64,000 nt of DNA. Source: Streptomyces niveus (GTDB taxonomy: Bacteria; Actinomycetota; Actinomycetes; Streptomycetales; Streptomycetaceae). The notes beneath the pieces were generated by a model that was given only the letters and a program-made list of their open reading frames with translations, searched no databases and had not been told where the DNA came from. Location of the stretch: positions 620,001-684,000 of the forward strand of contig NZ_CP018047.1 in NCBI RefSeq assembly GCF_002009175.1, given 5' to 3'. A program made the position numbers and the translations under genes. Below are positions 1 to 7,631 of this stretch, one piece after another; position 1 is the first letter of the stretch, and each line of letters begins with the position of its first letter.

Positions 1-534
1 GTGAGCGGAAAGCGGATCGGCATTCTCGGCCTCGGCCGGATCGGGCGCGCGATCGCCCGCCGGCTCGAAGGGTTCGACGTCGAGCTGAGCTACCACTCGC
101 GTACGGCGGCGGACGACGTGCCGTACCGCTACGCCGACTCGCCCCACGCGCTCGCCGCCGGGGCCGATGTCCTCGTGGTCGCGGCGGCCGGCGGCGTTGG
201 CACGCGGGGTCTGGTCTCCGCGGACGTGCTCGAAGCGCTCGGACCGGACGGCTATCTGGTCAATATCGCGAGGGGCAGTGTGATCGACGAACCGGCGCTG
301 GTCGACGCCCTCGTGAAGGGCGGAATCGCCGGAGCGGCGCTCGATGTCTTCGTCGATGAACCGCGTGTTCCTGCGGCCCTGCCGGCGCTCGACAATGTGG
401 TGCTCCTGCCGCATATCGCCAGTGGCACGCACGAGACCCGCGAGGCCATGGGGGAACTCGCCTTCCGGAACCTCCACCGGTTCATGACCGAGGGCACCCT
501 GGTCACCCCCGTACCGGAGCCGCCCGCGGCGTGA
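1..534 (+). CDS. D-2-hydroxyacid dehydrogenase, C-terminal part (truncated by window start)
   Basis: NAD-dependent D-isomer-specific 2-hydroxyacid dehydrogenase, which would interconvert a 2-keto acid and a D-2-hydroxy acid in the cytoplasm. The visible part opens in the Rossmann domain with GILGLGRIG. It then shows the family's Arg in NIARGSVIDE, the Glu in VFVDEP and the catalytic His in LLPHIASGTHE. Only 177 residues lie in the window, whereas the family is about 310-330 long, so the N-terminal catalytic half is probably upstream. The GTG at position 1 is unlikely to be the true start. The substrate cannot be told. The stop codon lies inside a long inverted repeat that probably ends transcription. 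Confidence 0.85.
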   Translation: MSGKRIGILGLGRIGRAIARRLEGFDVELSYHSRTAADDVPYRYADSPHALAAGADVLVVAAAGGVGTRGLVSADVLEALGPDGYLVNIARGSVIDEPALVDALVKGGIAGAALDVFVDEPRVPAALPALDNVVLLPHIASGTHETREAMGELAFRNLHRFMTEGTLVTPVPEPPAA

Positions 535-561
535 TGTCCGGGACCGGCTCCGGTACGGGGG
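506..561. terminator. 17-bp perfect inverted repeat, bidirectional terminator
   Basis: Arms 506-522 (CCCCCGTACCGGAGCCG) and 545-561 pair perfectly over 17 bp around a 22-nt loop. The structure begins inside the last codons of the dehydrogenase gene and ends just before the convergent channel gene, so it can serve both strands. No U-tract is visible, which is usual for high-GC actinobacteria. Confidence 0.7.
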
Positions 562-579
562 ACGCCGCCGGGGTGGGGG

Positions 580-1086
580 TCAGGCGGGAGGCTCGGGCTT
601 GTCGCCGGAGCTCCGGGCCAGCAGATGTTCGAGGCGGTCGAAGCGGGCGTGCAGGGCGCGCAGTTCGCGGGCGGCGTCCGCCTCCCCCGCCGACTCGGTG
701 TGTTCCAGGGCGAGCGCCACCCGGCGGGCCCTGCGCGCGGCGCTGCCCACGAACCAGGTGGCCAGGGATGCGGTGACGATGCTGAAGACCGAGATCCCGA
801 CGAGCATCACGATGCCCGCGATGACACGACCGGCGACGGTGACCGGGTACAGATCCCCGTACCCGACGGTGGTGGCTGTCTCGACGGACCACCACAGCGC
901 GAGCGGGAACGAGGTGATCGTCGCGCGGGGCGCCGACGACTCGAACGGGACGATGATCCAGGAACCGATCAGCAGCACCAGGACGACGCCGATGGCCGCC
1001 CACGCGGAGGCTTTCACATGCAGCCGCTGCCACCGCTCGTTGCCCAGCAGCTTGCGCAGTAGGTAGAGCGGCGAGAGCGGAGGCAT
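580..1086 (-). CDS. Two-TM potassium channel (KcsA-like)
   Basis: Small potassium channel subunit of 168 residues, expected to work as a membrane tetramer. A first membrane helix lies at about residues 29-47. A pore helix follows, with the selectivity filter TVGYGD at 73-78, and then a second membrane helix at about 85-113. The C-terminal 50 residues are charged and helical (ALEHTESAGEADAARELRAL), likely a cytoplasmic coiled coil that holds the tetramer together. There is no RCK or other ligand-binding domain. It stands alone, convergent with the dehydrogenase gene. Confidence 0.88.
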   Translation of the reverse strand: MPPLSPLYLLRKLLGNERWQRLHVKASAWAAIGVVLVLLIGSWIIVPFESSAPRATITSFPLALWWSVETATTVGYGDLYPVTVAGRVIAGIVMLVGISVFSIVTASLATWFVGSAARRARRVALALEHTESAGEADAARELRALHARFDRLEHLLARSSGDKPEPPA

Positions 1087-1228
1087 GGACCGAAACTAAC
1101 CGTGGCCGAAGCGTGCGGGGAGCAGGACACACCCTGCGGGCCGGAGCGCGGGCGTTACGGCTCCCGGGTTCCGCCGCCGTCTCGCCCGGACGTGACGCCG
1201 TCGTCGCCGGAAGCCGGGTACGGCATGG

Positions 1229-2137
1229 TCAGGCGAACTCGTCGTGGTCCGCCAGGACTTCGGCGAGCACGCGCCTGTTGACCTCGGCCACTTCCTCGTC
1301 AGTGTCGATGTTCTGGGACAGGACCAGCAGCGCCTTCCACAGCGCCCACCCCCGGGCGCGGGCCCAGGTGCCGTCGTCCTGACCGACCGTCCGCCGGAAC
1401 GCCGCCCGGCTCTCGCCGTGGAACATCCCCCACGCGATCACCAGGTCGCAGGCGGGGTCCCCGACCCCCGACGTACCGAAGTCGATGACGGCCGTCAGCT
1501 TCCCGTCCGCGACCAGCAGATTGCCGGAGGCGAAGTCGCCGTGGAACCACACCGGCTCCCCGCGCCACTCGGCGTCGAGCGCGGCCTCCCACACGGCGGC
1601 GGCCCGGTCGGTGTCCACATGGCCCTTGAGCGCGGCGAGACAGCGGCGCGTCTCGTCGTCGTAGTGGGCGGGCGGCGTTCCCCGATAGAAGCTGTGCTCC
1701 CCCGCGACCGGGCCGCCGGTGGCGTCACAGCGCTGGAGTGCGAGCAGGAACTTGGCCACCTCGACGGCGAACGCCGTCATGTCCCCGATCCGCTCGGGCA
1801 GCGCCGTCCCACCCGGCAGCCAGCCACGCACCGACCACGGGAAGGGATATCCCTCACCGGGAACCCCCAGACCGAGCACCGGCGGTACGGCGACGGACAG
1901 TTGGGGCGCCAGCCGGGGCAGCCACCGGTTCTCCTTGGCGACGGCCGGGACATAGCCGGCGGCGGTGGGCAGCCGGGCGGTCATGCTCTCGCCGAGCCGG
2001 TAGGTCCGGTTGTCCCACCCGTCGACCTCCACGGGGGTGACGGGCAGGGCGCTCCACTGAGGGAACTGCGCGGCGATCAGACGTTTCACCAGGGCCGCGT
2101 CGATACCGGCGCGGCCGTCGGGGGGAGTTGTGGCCAT
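1229..2137 (-). CDS. Aminoglycoside phosphotransferase-family kinase
   Basis: Kinase of the APH/choline kinase fold with 302 residues. It carries the catalytic loop HGDFASGNLL and the metal-binding IDFGTSGVGDPACD. The N-terminal lobe matches small-molecule kinases that are often annotated as aminoglycoside phosphotransferases. The start chosen is the ATG at 2137, preceded by a G-rich ribosome site; an in-frame extension to 2173 exists but adds an unlikely leader. The substrate is unknown: it could be an antibiotic, a sugar or an amino alcohol. No resistance cluster surrounds it, so a drug-resistance role is not supported. Confidence 0.78.
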   Translation of the reverse strand: MATTPPDGRAGIDAALVKRLIAAQFPQWSALPVTPVEVDGWDNRTYRLGESMTARLPTAAGYVPAVAKENRWLPRLAPQLSVAVPPVLGLGVPGEGYPFPWSVRGWLPGGTALPERIGDMTAFAVEVAKFLLALQRCDATGGPVAGEHSFYRGTPPAHYDDETRRCLAALKGHVDTDRAAAVWEAALDAEWRGEPVWFHGDFASGNLLVADGKLTAVIDFGTSGVGDPACDLVIAWGMFHGESRAAFRRTVGQDDGTWARARGWALWKALLVLSQNIDTDEEVAEVNRRVLAEVLADHDEFA

Positions 2138-2230
2138 CCCCCGATCATCGCGCCCGGCGATCACGCCGGGCAACGCATTATCGGGCGACGGCCCGCAAGG
2201 AGCCGCGGCGGGGCTGCCTATGATTACGGC

Positions 2231-2611
2231 ATGTCATCCCACGGCGTCGCCTCGGACCGAAGTCCCGGTACCGCGCCGCCCGATGGCCCGGCCTATTCCG
2301 GACTGGATCGGGCGATCAAGGCGTTGTCGTGGTGGTGGATGGCCTCTCCGCTCATTCTGCTGACTCCCGTGACCGCCCTGGCGATGGGATTTTCGGGAGT
2401 GCGGGCGGAGTTCGGCATGGAGTTCATATGGGCTGCTCTGGTCGGTGCGGTGGTCGCGCCGGTCGCCGGCTTCGTGGTGGCGCATATGGGCCACCGACGG
2501 CGGGCCCGCCGTCGCTTCACGATCATGGGCGCGGTGTCGGCCGTGCCGATCCTCTACTTCTGGGTCTTCGCGGTACTGCTCGCCGAGTGCCCCGACGGTT
2601 ACCACTGCTAA
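2231..2611 (+). CDS. Small integral membrane protein of unknown function
   Basis: 126-residue protein with a soluble Ser/Pro-rich N-terminus of about 35 residues and then three predicted membrane segments. These are WWWMASPLILLTPVTALAM, FIWAALVGAVVAPVAGFVV and AVSAVPILYFWVFAVLLA. A basic HRRRARRRF cluster sits between segments 2 and 3, which suggests a cytoplasmic loop. No family recognised. The ATG at 2231 follows a short AT-richer stretch. Its stop overlaps the convergent EF-hand gene by four bases. Confidence 0.7.
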   Translation: MSSHGVASDRSPGTAPPDGPAYSGLDRAIKALSWWWMASPLILLTPVTALAMGFSGVRAEFGMEFIWAALVGAVVAPVAGFVVAHMGHRRRARRRFTIMGAVSAVPILYFWVFAVLLAECPDGYHC

Positions 2612-3153
2612 AGCTTTTCGGGGAACCGGCCGCAGAGCCAGTTGCCCGGCTCCGCCGGGTCGTCGCTGATCCAGAACTGGCGCCACAGCAGCGCGAACTC
2701 CTCGCGGCTGAGGTGACCGTCGCCGTTCAGGTCGAGCAGTTCGAAGACGCCCGCCATGTCCACGGGCTGCCCGTTCCAGGTCTCGACGAGCCGCTGGTGT
2801 TCCTCCGGGGATATACGACCGTCGCCGTTGGCGTCCGTGGCGTCGAAGACGGTGTCGGCGGTCGCGGTGACGTCCGCGACCATGGCCGGCAGCCGGTCGA
2901 CGAGCGCGAGCATCTCTTCCAGGTCGACCGCGCCGTCCCCGTTGGCGTCCCCGACCTCCACGAGCGCCGCCCACCAGCCCATCAGCAGTGACTCCACCCG
3001 GGCGCGCAGTTCCGTCCCCGGTTCCACTCCCGGCAGTCGGTTCCAGCGGGCGACGAGCGCCACGAAGTCCTGCTGCCTCAGATAACCGTCACCGTCCGCG
3101 TCGAACGCGGCGAACATCCCCTTGAGCTTGCGCTCCTGAAACGCGCTGGCCAT
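2608..3153 (-). CDS. Four-EF-hand calcium-binding protein (calerythrin-like)
   Basis: Soluble calcium sensor or buffer of 181 residues. Four 12-residue EF-hand loops are visible: DADGDGYLRQQD at 18-29, DANGDGAVDLEE at 69-80, DANGDGRISPEE at 107-118 and DLNGDGHLSREE at 141-152. The first loop ends in Asp rather than Glu at position 12, which usually weakens calcium binding; the others look canonical. There is no signal peptide, so it acts in the cytoplasm. Length and layout match the actinobacterial calerythrin/CalD-type proteins. Start at the ATG at 3153; an upstream extension is Arg-rich and implausible. Confidence 0.88.
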   Translation of the reverse strand: MASAFQERKLKGMFAAFDADGDGYLRQQDFVALVARWNRLPGVEPGTELRARVESLLMGWWAALVEVGDANGDGAVDLEEMLALVDRLPAMVADVTATADTVFDATDANGDGRISPEEHQRLVETWNGQPVDMAGVFELLDLNGDGHLSREEFALLWRQFWISDDPAEPGNWLCGRFPEKL

Positions 3154-3292
3154 GAGCGGCCTCCCTCGACGCCGAACCGAACCGGAACACGAACCGCAGC
3201 GACCGCCACGCAACTGTAGGCGCAGGCGCGCCCGCGTCTCCACGGGCACATGCGCTCGATGGTTCACCCTTCAGGGGTCCGGCCGCCGTCGT

Positions 3293-3769
3293 TCAGGGGC
3301 CGGACAGCCAGGTGCGGATGCCCGCCAGCGCGGTGGGGCCGTAGTCCTCGTCCACACCCCGGGCGAGATCCGCGACGGATATCGCCTCGAGTGCCGCACG
3401 CCAGGCGGCGTCCGCCCCTGCCATCGCGCGGGAGATCGCGCAGGGCCGGGTGCATGCCTCCGGCGGCGTCGCCAGCGGACCGCGTTGACGGATCTCGGTG
3501 CAGACGAACGCGGGCTTCGAGCCGTCGACGGCCTCTACGACATCGAGAACGCTGATCAGTTCGGGCGCCCTGGTCAGGGCGTATCCCCCGGCGTTGCCCT
3601 GGCTGGAGCTGACAATGCCGGCCCGCGAGAGCGCCTGCAACTGCTTGGCCAGATAGCTCGCGGAGACGTCGTGCAGCTCCGCGAGCCGGGCCGCGGGCAC
3701 CGGATCGGGGGCCGTGGTCAGCACCACACAGCAGTGCAGCGCCCACTCGACGCCGCCCGTCAACTTCAT
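3293..3769 (-). CDS. rsrR: RsrR-type Rrf2 redox-sensing repressor ([2Fe-2S])
   Basis: Rrf2-family winged-helix regulator of 158 residues. Numbering from the ATG at 3769, it has Glu8, Trp9, His12, Cys90 and Cys110. Those are the positions described for the unusual [2Fe-2S] ligands (Glu8/His12 of one subunit, Cys90/Cys110 of the other) and the switch Trp9 in Streptomyces RsrR. A further Cys106 is present. The match also fixes the start codon. In the characterised system RsrR represses a divergent NmrA-like oxidoreductase gene, and the same arrangement occurs here. Two palindromic operators lie in the shared intergenic region. Expected role: redox sensing through cluster oxidation state. Confidence 0.88.
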   Translation of the reverse strand: MKLTGGVEWALHCCVVLTTAPDPVPAARLAELHDVSASYLAKQLQALSRAGIVSSSQGNAGGYALTRAPELISVLDVVEAVDGSKPAFVCTEIRQRGPLATPPEACTRPCAISRAMAGADAAWRAALEAISVADLARGVDEDYGPTALAGIRTWLSGP

Positions 3770-3803
3770 GACCTCACCCTCGCTCCGCGCTCCCCCGTTG
3801 ACT

Positions 3804-3847
3804 CGGACAAAGACTATCCGACTATGATTGCGGACAATAAATATCCG
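3804..3847. promoter_or_regulatory. Two tandem 17-bp palindromes, probable RsrR operators
   Basis: Two copies of the palindrome CGGACA-N5-TATCCG occur at 3804-3820 and 3831-3847, 27 bp apart centre to centre. They read CGGACAAAGACTATCCG and CGGACAATAAATATCCG. They lie between the divergent starts at 3769 and 3915 in an AT-rich stretch that probably holds both promoters. A repressor bound here could shut off both genes. Confidence 0.75.
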
Positions 3848-3914
3848 AGTTGAGGGCGACGTCCTCAACGGGAACTCCCGCGCGCCCACCGGCAAGCGGT
3901 GAAGGGTGACAGCC

Positions 3915-4655
3915 ATGAAGATCACAGTCGTCGGTGGCACCGGACTGATCGGCTCACAGGTCGTGGACAAGCTGACCGCGGCCGGGCACGAGGCCGTCCC
4001 CGCGGCGCTGTCCACGGGAGTCGACCTGCTCACGGGCAAGGGCCTGGACCAGGCGCTGGACGGCGCCGAGGTCGTGGTCAACCTCGCGAACTCGCCGACG
4101 TTCGACGAGGCGTCCCTGGACTTCTTCCGCACCTCCATGACCAACCTGCTGGCCGCCGGCGAGCAGGCCGGCGTACGGCACCAGGCGATCCTCTCGATCG
4201 TCGGCGTGGACCAGGTACCCCAGCTGGACTACTACCGGGCCAAGGCTCTCCAGGAGGAGCTGCTGCGCGAGGGGCCGACGCCGTACTCCATCGTGCGCGC
4301 CACCCAGTTCTTCGAGTTCATGGCCGCCGTCCTGTCGTGGACATCGGACGACACGACCGTCCGGCTGCCCGCGACTCCCATCCAGCCGATGGCGACCGCG
4401 GACATCGTCGACAACGTGGTCGAGGTGGCGACCGGCGCCCCGCTCCAGGGCATCCGCGACATCGCCGGACCGGAGGTCTTCCGCCTCGACGAACTCGGCC
4501 GGATCACCCTGGCCGCGCAGCACGACGACCGGACGGTGACCACCGACGACAAGGCCGGCATGTTCGCGGTCGTCACCGGCGATGTACTCACGGCGGGGCC
4601 GGACGCCCGCCTCTCGTCCACGCGCTACCAGGACTGGATCCGGCGGAACGGATAG
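3915..4655 (+). CDS. NmrA-like NAD(P)-binding SDR, RsrR target
   Basis: Atypical short-chain dehydrogenase/NmrA-like protein of 246 residues with the N-terminal dinucleotide motif VVGGTGLIG. A YYRAKALQEE segment provides the Tyr-x3-Lys pair. Proteins of this type may reduce quinones or carbonyls, or sense NADPH; the substrate is not known. The start is the ATG at 3915 with AAGGG eight bases upstream, preferred over a GTG at 3906 that would overlap this ribosome site. It is divergent from rsrR across the twin operator, so expression likely rises when the Fe-S cluster of RsrR is oxidised. Confidence 0.82.
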   Translation: MKITVVGGTGLIGSQVVDKLTAAGHEAVPAALSTGVDLLTGKGLDQALDGAEVVVNLANSPTFDEASLDFFRTSMTNLLAAGEQAGVRHQAILSIVGVDQVPQLDYYRAKALQEELLREGPTPYSIVRATQFFEFMAAVLSWTSDDTTVRLPATPIQPMATADIVDNVVEVATGAPLQGIRDIAGPEVFRLDELGRITLAAQHDDRTVTTDDKAGMFAVVTGDVLTAGPDARLSSTRYQDWIRRNG

Positions 4656-4700
4656 ATCCCGACCGCGCGGCCCGTCAACCCCCTTGCCGACGAAGGGAGT

Positions 4701-5693
4701 TCAGCGGTCGGCCCCCTCGGCCACCGGGGCGAAGTCTCGCCCGCCCGCGATCTCGGAGGCGGGCAGCGCCTCCGTCAGCCGCCGCCGCTCGTCACGCGAG
4801 AGCGTGATGTGCGCGGCGGCTGCGTTCTCGTCGAGCCGGGAGCGGTGGCGCGTGCCGGGGATCGGTACGACTCCCTGGCCGAGCAGCCAGGCGAGTGCCA
4901 CCTGCGCGACCGTGACGCCCTTGTCCGCCGCGATCCGCTCCACGCGCTCCACGAGCGCGCGGTTCGCCGCGAACGCCTCCGGCTGGAAGCGCGGGAGCCG
5001 ACGCCGGGCGTCGTCCGGGGCGAGGTCGTCGAGACTCTTCACGCCGCCGGTCAGCACCCCGCGCCCGAGCGGCGAGAACGCGACGAAGCCGATGCCCAGT
5101 TCGTCCATGACTGCCTTCTCACCGTTCTCCAGTACGTCACGGGAGAACAGCGAGAACTCGGACTGCACGGCTGCCAGCGGGTGGACCGCGTGCGCCCGGC
5201 GGATCGTCGCCGCCGACGCCTCGGACAGCCCGATGTGGCGGACCTTGCCGGCCGCGACGAGCTCCGACATCGCTCCGACGGACTCCTCGATCGGCACGTG
5301 CGGGTCCACGCGGTGCAGGTAGTACAGGTCGATGACGTCGGTGCCAAGGTGGCGCAGCGATCTGTCGGCGGCCCGGCGGATGTACGCCGGGGTGCCGTTC
5401 CGTCCGTGCACCGTGCCGTCGTCGTCCGTCTCGGACGACGCCTTCGTGGCCAGGGTGACCTCCGCACGCCGGTCCCCGAGCGCGCGGGCGATCAGCTTCT
5501 CGTTCTCGAACGGGCCGTACGCCTCGGCCGTGTCGATGAAGGTGACGCCCCGGTCGACGGCGTGCCGCAGTGTCGCGACGGACTCCTTCTCGTCACTGCC
5601 GCCGTAGAACGCGCTCATGCCCATGGCGCCGAGCCCCAGCACGGAGACCCGAAGGCCGTCACCGAGTTCCGTGGTCCTCGTCGTCGTGCCCAT
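4701..5693 (-). CDS. Aldo/keto reductase
   Basis: NADPH-dependent aldo/keto reductase of 330 residues with the TIM-barrel tetrad visible: Asp54 and Tyr59 in FIDTAEAYG, Lys84 in LATKAS and His127 in YYLHRVD. It belongs to the AKR13-like group (yakc/YhdN-type sequences) that reduce aldehydes and small ketones. The ATG at 5693 has a GGGAGAG ribosome site. It starts within the end of the upstream merR gene (35-bp overlap), so the two are cotranscribed. Its job is probably detoxification of a reactive carbonyl sensed by the MerR protein. Confidence 0.88.
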   Translation of the reverse strand: MGTTTRTTELGDGLRVSVLGLGAMGMSAFYGGSDEKESVATLRHAVDRGVTFIDTAEAYGPFENEKLIARALGDRRAEVTLATKASSETDDDGTVHGRNGTPAYIRRAADRSLRHLGTDVIDLYYLHRVDPHVPIEESVGAMSELVAAGKVRHIGLSEASAATIRRAHAVHPLAAVQSEFSLFSRDVLENGEKAVMDELGIGFVAFSPLGRGVLTGGVKSLDDLAPDDARRRLPRFQPEAFAANRALVERVERIAADKGVTVAQVALAWLLGQGVVPIPGTRHRSRLDENAAAAHITLSRDERRRLTEALPASEIAGGRDFAPVAEGADR

Positions 5694-6156
5694 GCCGTTG
5701 CTCTCCCTCTTCTTTCGCATGCGCTTCTTTCGCCTGCGTTTCCTTCGCGTGCAGCCGGTACGCGTCGATCTTCTTGTCGATCGCGGACAGGTGCCGCTTC
5801 GTGCGTTCCATCTCTTCGATGACGCGTTCGCGGTGCCGCTCCAGGAACTCCAGGCGTTCGGCCTCGGTACCGGAGCGGCGGCTGAGATCGGCCATGACAC
5901 GTATGTCCGCGATCGGCATCCCCGTCTCGCGGAGCATGATCAGCCCGGAGATCCAGGCGATGTCGTTCCTCCGATAGCGACGGCGCCCGCCCGCGTCCCG
6001 CGGCGCGGGGTCCAGCAGCAGTCCTTCGCGCTCGTAGTAGCGCAGGGTCTCGACACCGAGTCCGGTCAGGGCCGCCGTCTCCCCGATGGAGAGTCCGCCG
6101 GGCGGAATCTCGTCGGGGACATCGGGGAGAAGCAGTGGTCCGCTCATGTCGTTCAT
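5659..6156 (-). CDS. MerR-family regulator
   Basis: 165-residue MerR regulator. The N-terminal HTH reads LSIGETAALTGLGVETLRYYEREGLL at about residues 22-47, followed by the wing (GGRRRYRRNDI) and a long coiled-coil dimer helix. The C-terminal tail is highly charged (KETQAKEAHAKEEGEQ) and lacks an obvious Cys metal site, so an organic or redox signal is more likely than a metal. It is the first gene of an operon with the aldo/keto reductase, with a 20-bp palindrome just upstream. Confidence 0.87.
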   Translation of the reverse strand: MNDMSGPLLLPDVPDEIPPGGLSIGETAALTGLGVETLRYYEREGLLLDPAPRDAGGRRRYRRNDIAWISGLIMLRETGMPIADIRVMADLSRRSGTEAERLEFLERHRERVIEEMERTKRHLSAIDKKIDAYRLHAKETQAKEAHAKEEGEQRHGHDDEDHGTR

Positions 6157-6162
6157 CGTGCG

Positions 6163-6182
6163 ACCTGTAGCGCGCTACAGGT
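6163..6182 (-). promoter_or_regulatory. 20-bp perfect palindrome, MerR operator
   Basis: ACCTGTAGCGCGCTACAGGT is a perfect palindrome ending seven bases before the merR start codon. MerR regulators bind such dyads between promoter elements. A TTTGAC hexamer at its upstream edge (minus strand) could be the -35 box. Autoregulation of merR and the reductase is inferred. Confidence 0.7.
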
Positions 6183-6279
6183 CAAACCGACGCGGCCGAC
6201 AGGGGCCCGGTCAGGGGCCCGGCCGGGCGTGTGGCGGGCACCCGCGGGGTGTGGCCGGGGCGGCGCGGACGCCCTCGGG

Positions 6280-6606
6280 TCAGCGGCCCACGGCCTTGCG
6301 CAGTTGTTCCTTGTTCATGGACGAGCGGCCTTCGACGTTCTTCTTCCTCGCCTCGGCGTAGAGCTGGTCCCTCGTCGGTCCCTGGGCGCCGCTGTGGGAG
6401 CGCTCGCCCCCACGTCGCGAGGCGGACTTGGGGTCCCGCGTGGAGGTCCTGCTCGCGGACCTGGCCTCACCCGACCGGGCGCGTTCCTTGTTGACCGTGC
6501 GCGAGGCGATCTCCTTGGCGCGCCCCTCCGGCGTACCGCGCTTCTCGGCGCCTTCCTTGATGTGCTCGTACTGTCGCTCACGCTTGGGGCTGGATCCTGC
6601 CGGCAC
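6280..6606 (-). CDS. Small basic protein with C-terminal SAP/Rho-N-like motif
   Basis: 108-residue, highly basic protein. The N-terminal half (YEHIKEGAEKRGTPEGRAKE, then RTVNKERARSGEARS) resembles small stress or plasmid-stabilisation proteins found across Streptomyces. The C-terminus (TRDQLYAEARKKNVEGRSSM, then NKEQLRKAVGR) fits the short SAP/Rho N-terminal helix-turn-helix that binds nucleic acid. A GGGGTACC element upstream, near 6645-6660, loosely resembles a stress sigma -10 box; I did not find a convincing -35. Function not established. Confidence 0.7.
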   Translation of the reverse strand: MPAGSSPKRERQYEHIKEGAEKRGTPEGRAKEIASRTVNKERARSGEARSASRTSTRDPKSASRRGGERSHSGAQGPTRDQLYAEARKKNVEGRSSMNKEQLRKAVGR

Positions 6607-6718
6607 GGTGTGCCTCCTTGTTCGTCCGGTCCGATGGGCCCGCTATGGGTACCCCCGCGCCCACCGGTTCTCACACGGATGAACTGTCCGTACGGCCCGG
6701 ACCATCAATCTCCGACCG

Positions 6719-7087
6719 TCAGGTGTCGTCCTCGATCTTGATGGCCTCCCGGAGGCTGTGCACGGCCGTGCCCGGCTTGCCTTCCCGCGTCTCCAGGAGC
6801 GCCGCCGCTATGGCGTCCAGCTTCAGCTGGATGGCGTGCTCCGCGCGGCGCTCGGAGTTCTTCAGCAGGGCGAGCAGCAGCAGTGTCACCGCGGTCATCG
6901 ACTCGCCGGCGAGCAGCAGCCAGGTCACCTCCAGCTTGGCGAAGTGCGCGCCGATGACGATGCCGACGAGGACCATGCAGACCCCGAAGAACGCCGGTGA
7001 ACTGGTGAAGTTGGAGGCGTACTCGGCAAGGCGGGCGAACCGTCCGGGCCTGTCGCCACCACGGTTCGCGGGATGTTGAAGCGTCAT
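6719..7087 (-). CDS. Low-affinity iron permease-family membrane protein
   Basis: 122-residue protein with two membrane helices, FFGVCMVLVGIVIGAHF and TWLLLAGESMTAVTLLLLALL. They are followed by a conserved amphipathic stretch (NSERRAEHAIQLKLDAIAAA) characteristic of the bacterial members of the low-affinity iron permease family. In bacteria a transport role is unproven, and many copies occur near stress genes. It starts at the ATG at 7087 and is divergent from the gas vesicle operon; 184 bp between them must hold both promoters. It has no iron box. Confidence 0.75.
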   Translation of the reverse strand: MTLQHPANRGGDRPGRFARLAEYASNFTSSPAFFGVCMVLVGIVIGAHFAKLEVTWLLLAGESMTAVTLLLLALLKNSERRAEHAIQLKLDAIAAALLETREGKPGTAVHSLREAIKIEDDT

Positions 7088-7271
7088 GAGCCCGACCGTA
7101 CACACGTTCTTTCCGTCTTCGGACGGAAGCGCCGGGGACGCTGTCTTTCCTCTCACGCATACGTTCGGATCCGATGGGCACCCGAACTGACACCACGAAC
7201 GATGCCCAACCGAAATCAACCGGACAGCACGGACAACAGGTCCCTCCGGACGACGTACGACAGGCGGGGAA

Positions 7272-7568
7272 ATGGCAACGACGGACAGCAAGGACGGCGA
7301 AGAGAAGCAGGCGCGTATCGACATCTCGACGGCGATGCGAAAAGCCGCCGGACAACTCGCCGAACTGCTCCGCTGCGAGCCCAGTTCCGTGTCCGCTCTC
7401 AAGGCCACGGAAGACGGCTGGACCGCCGATGTGGAAGTCGTGGAGATCGAGAAGATCCCCGACACCACCAGCGTCATGGCCTCCTATCGCGTCTCACTCG
7501 ACGGTCAGGGCCAACTCGTGGGCTACGAACGAATTCGCCGGTACTCACGGGGCCAGGTCGACCGCTGA
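7272..7568 (+). CDS. gvpO: Gas vesicle protein GvpO
   Basis: 98-residue GvpO family protein. The conserved C-terminal block GWTADVEVVEIEKIPDTTSV is followed by YRVSLDGQGQLVGYERIRRY, typical of the family. It is the first gene of a ten-gene operon in the order O-A-F-G-Y-Z-J-L-S-K. GvpO is a minor protein thought to affect expression or assembly of vesicles. A GGGGA ribosome site precedes the ATG. A 63-bp gap follows before gvpA, which could allow extra regulation of the structural gene. Confidence 0.9.
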   Translation: MATTDSKDGEEKQARIDISTAMRKAAGQLAELLRCEPSSVSALKATEDGWTADVEVVEIEKIPDTTSVMASYRVSLDGQGQLVGYERIRRYSRGQVDR

Positions 7569-7631
7569 GTCGCACCCGCGCCGTGATCGGGCCGGACCAC
7601 GCAACAAAACTCATTGGAAGGAAGGTCGACG

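Noticed and set aside
1229..2137. Antibiotic resistance gene
   Set aside because: APH-fold kinases act on many small molecules, and no antibiotic cluster is adjacent. The same caution applies to the kinase at 49704-50636.
1244..2230. N-terminal extension of the small membrane protein back over the kinase gene
   Set aside because: The extension is antisense to a well-supported kinase and has no homology features; the ATG at 2231 begins the plausible protein.
4659..4711. Terminator between the NmrA-like gene and the aldo/keto reductase
   Set aside because: CCGACCGC and GCGGTCGG can pair but only over eight bases with a loop of about 37; too weak to call.
6640..6690. Stress sigma factor promoter upstream of the SAP-like gene
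   Set aside because: A GGGTAC element is present but no acceptable -35 at the right distance was found.
6719..7087. Member of the iron-starvation regulon because of its iron permease name
   Set aside because: No iron box is seen in 7088-7271, and the bacterial family has no proven iron transport role.
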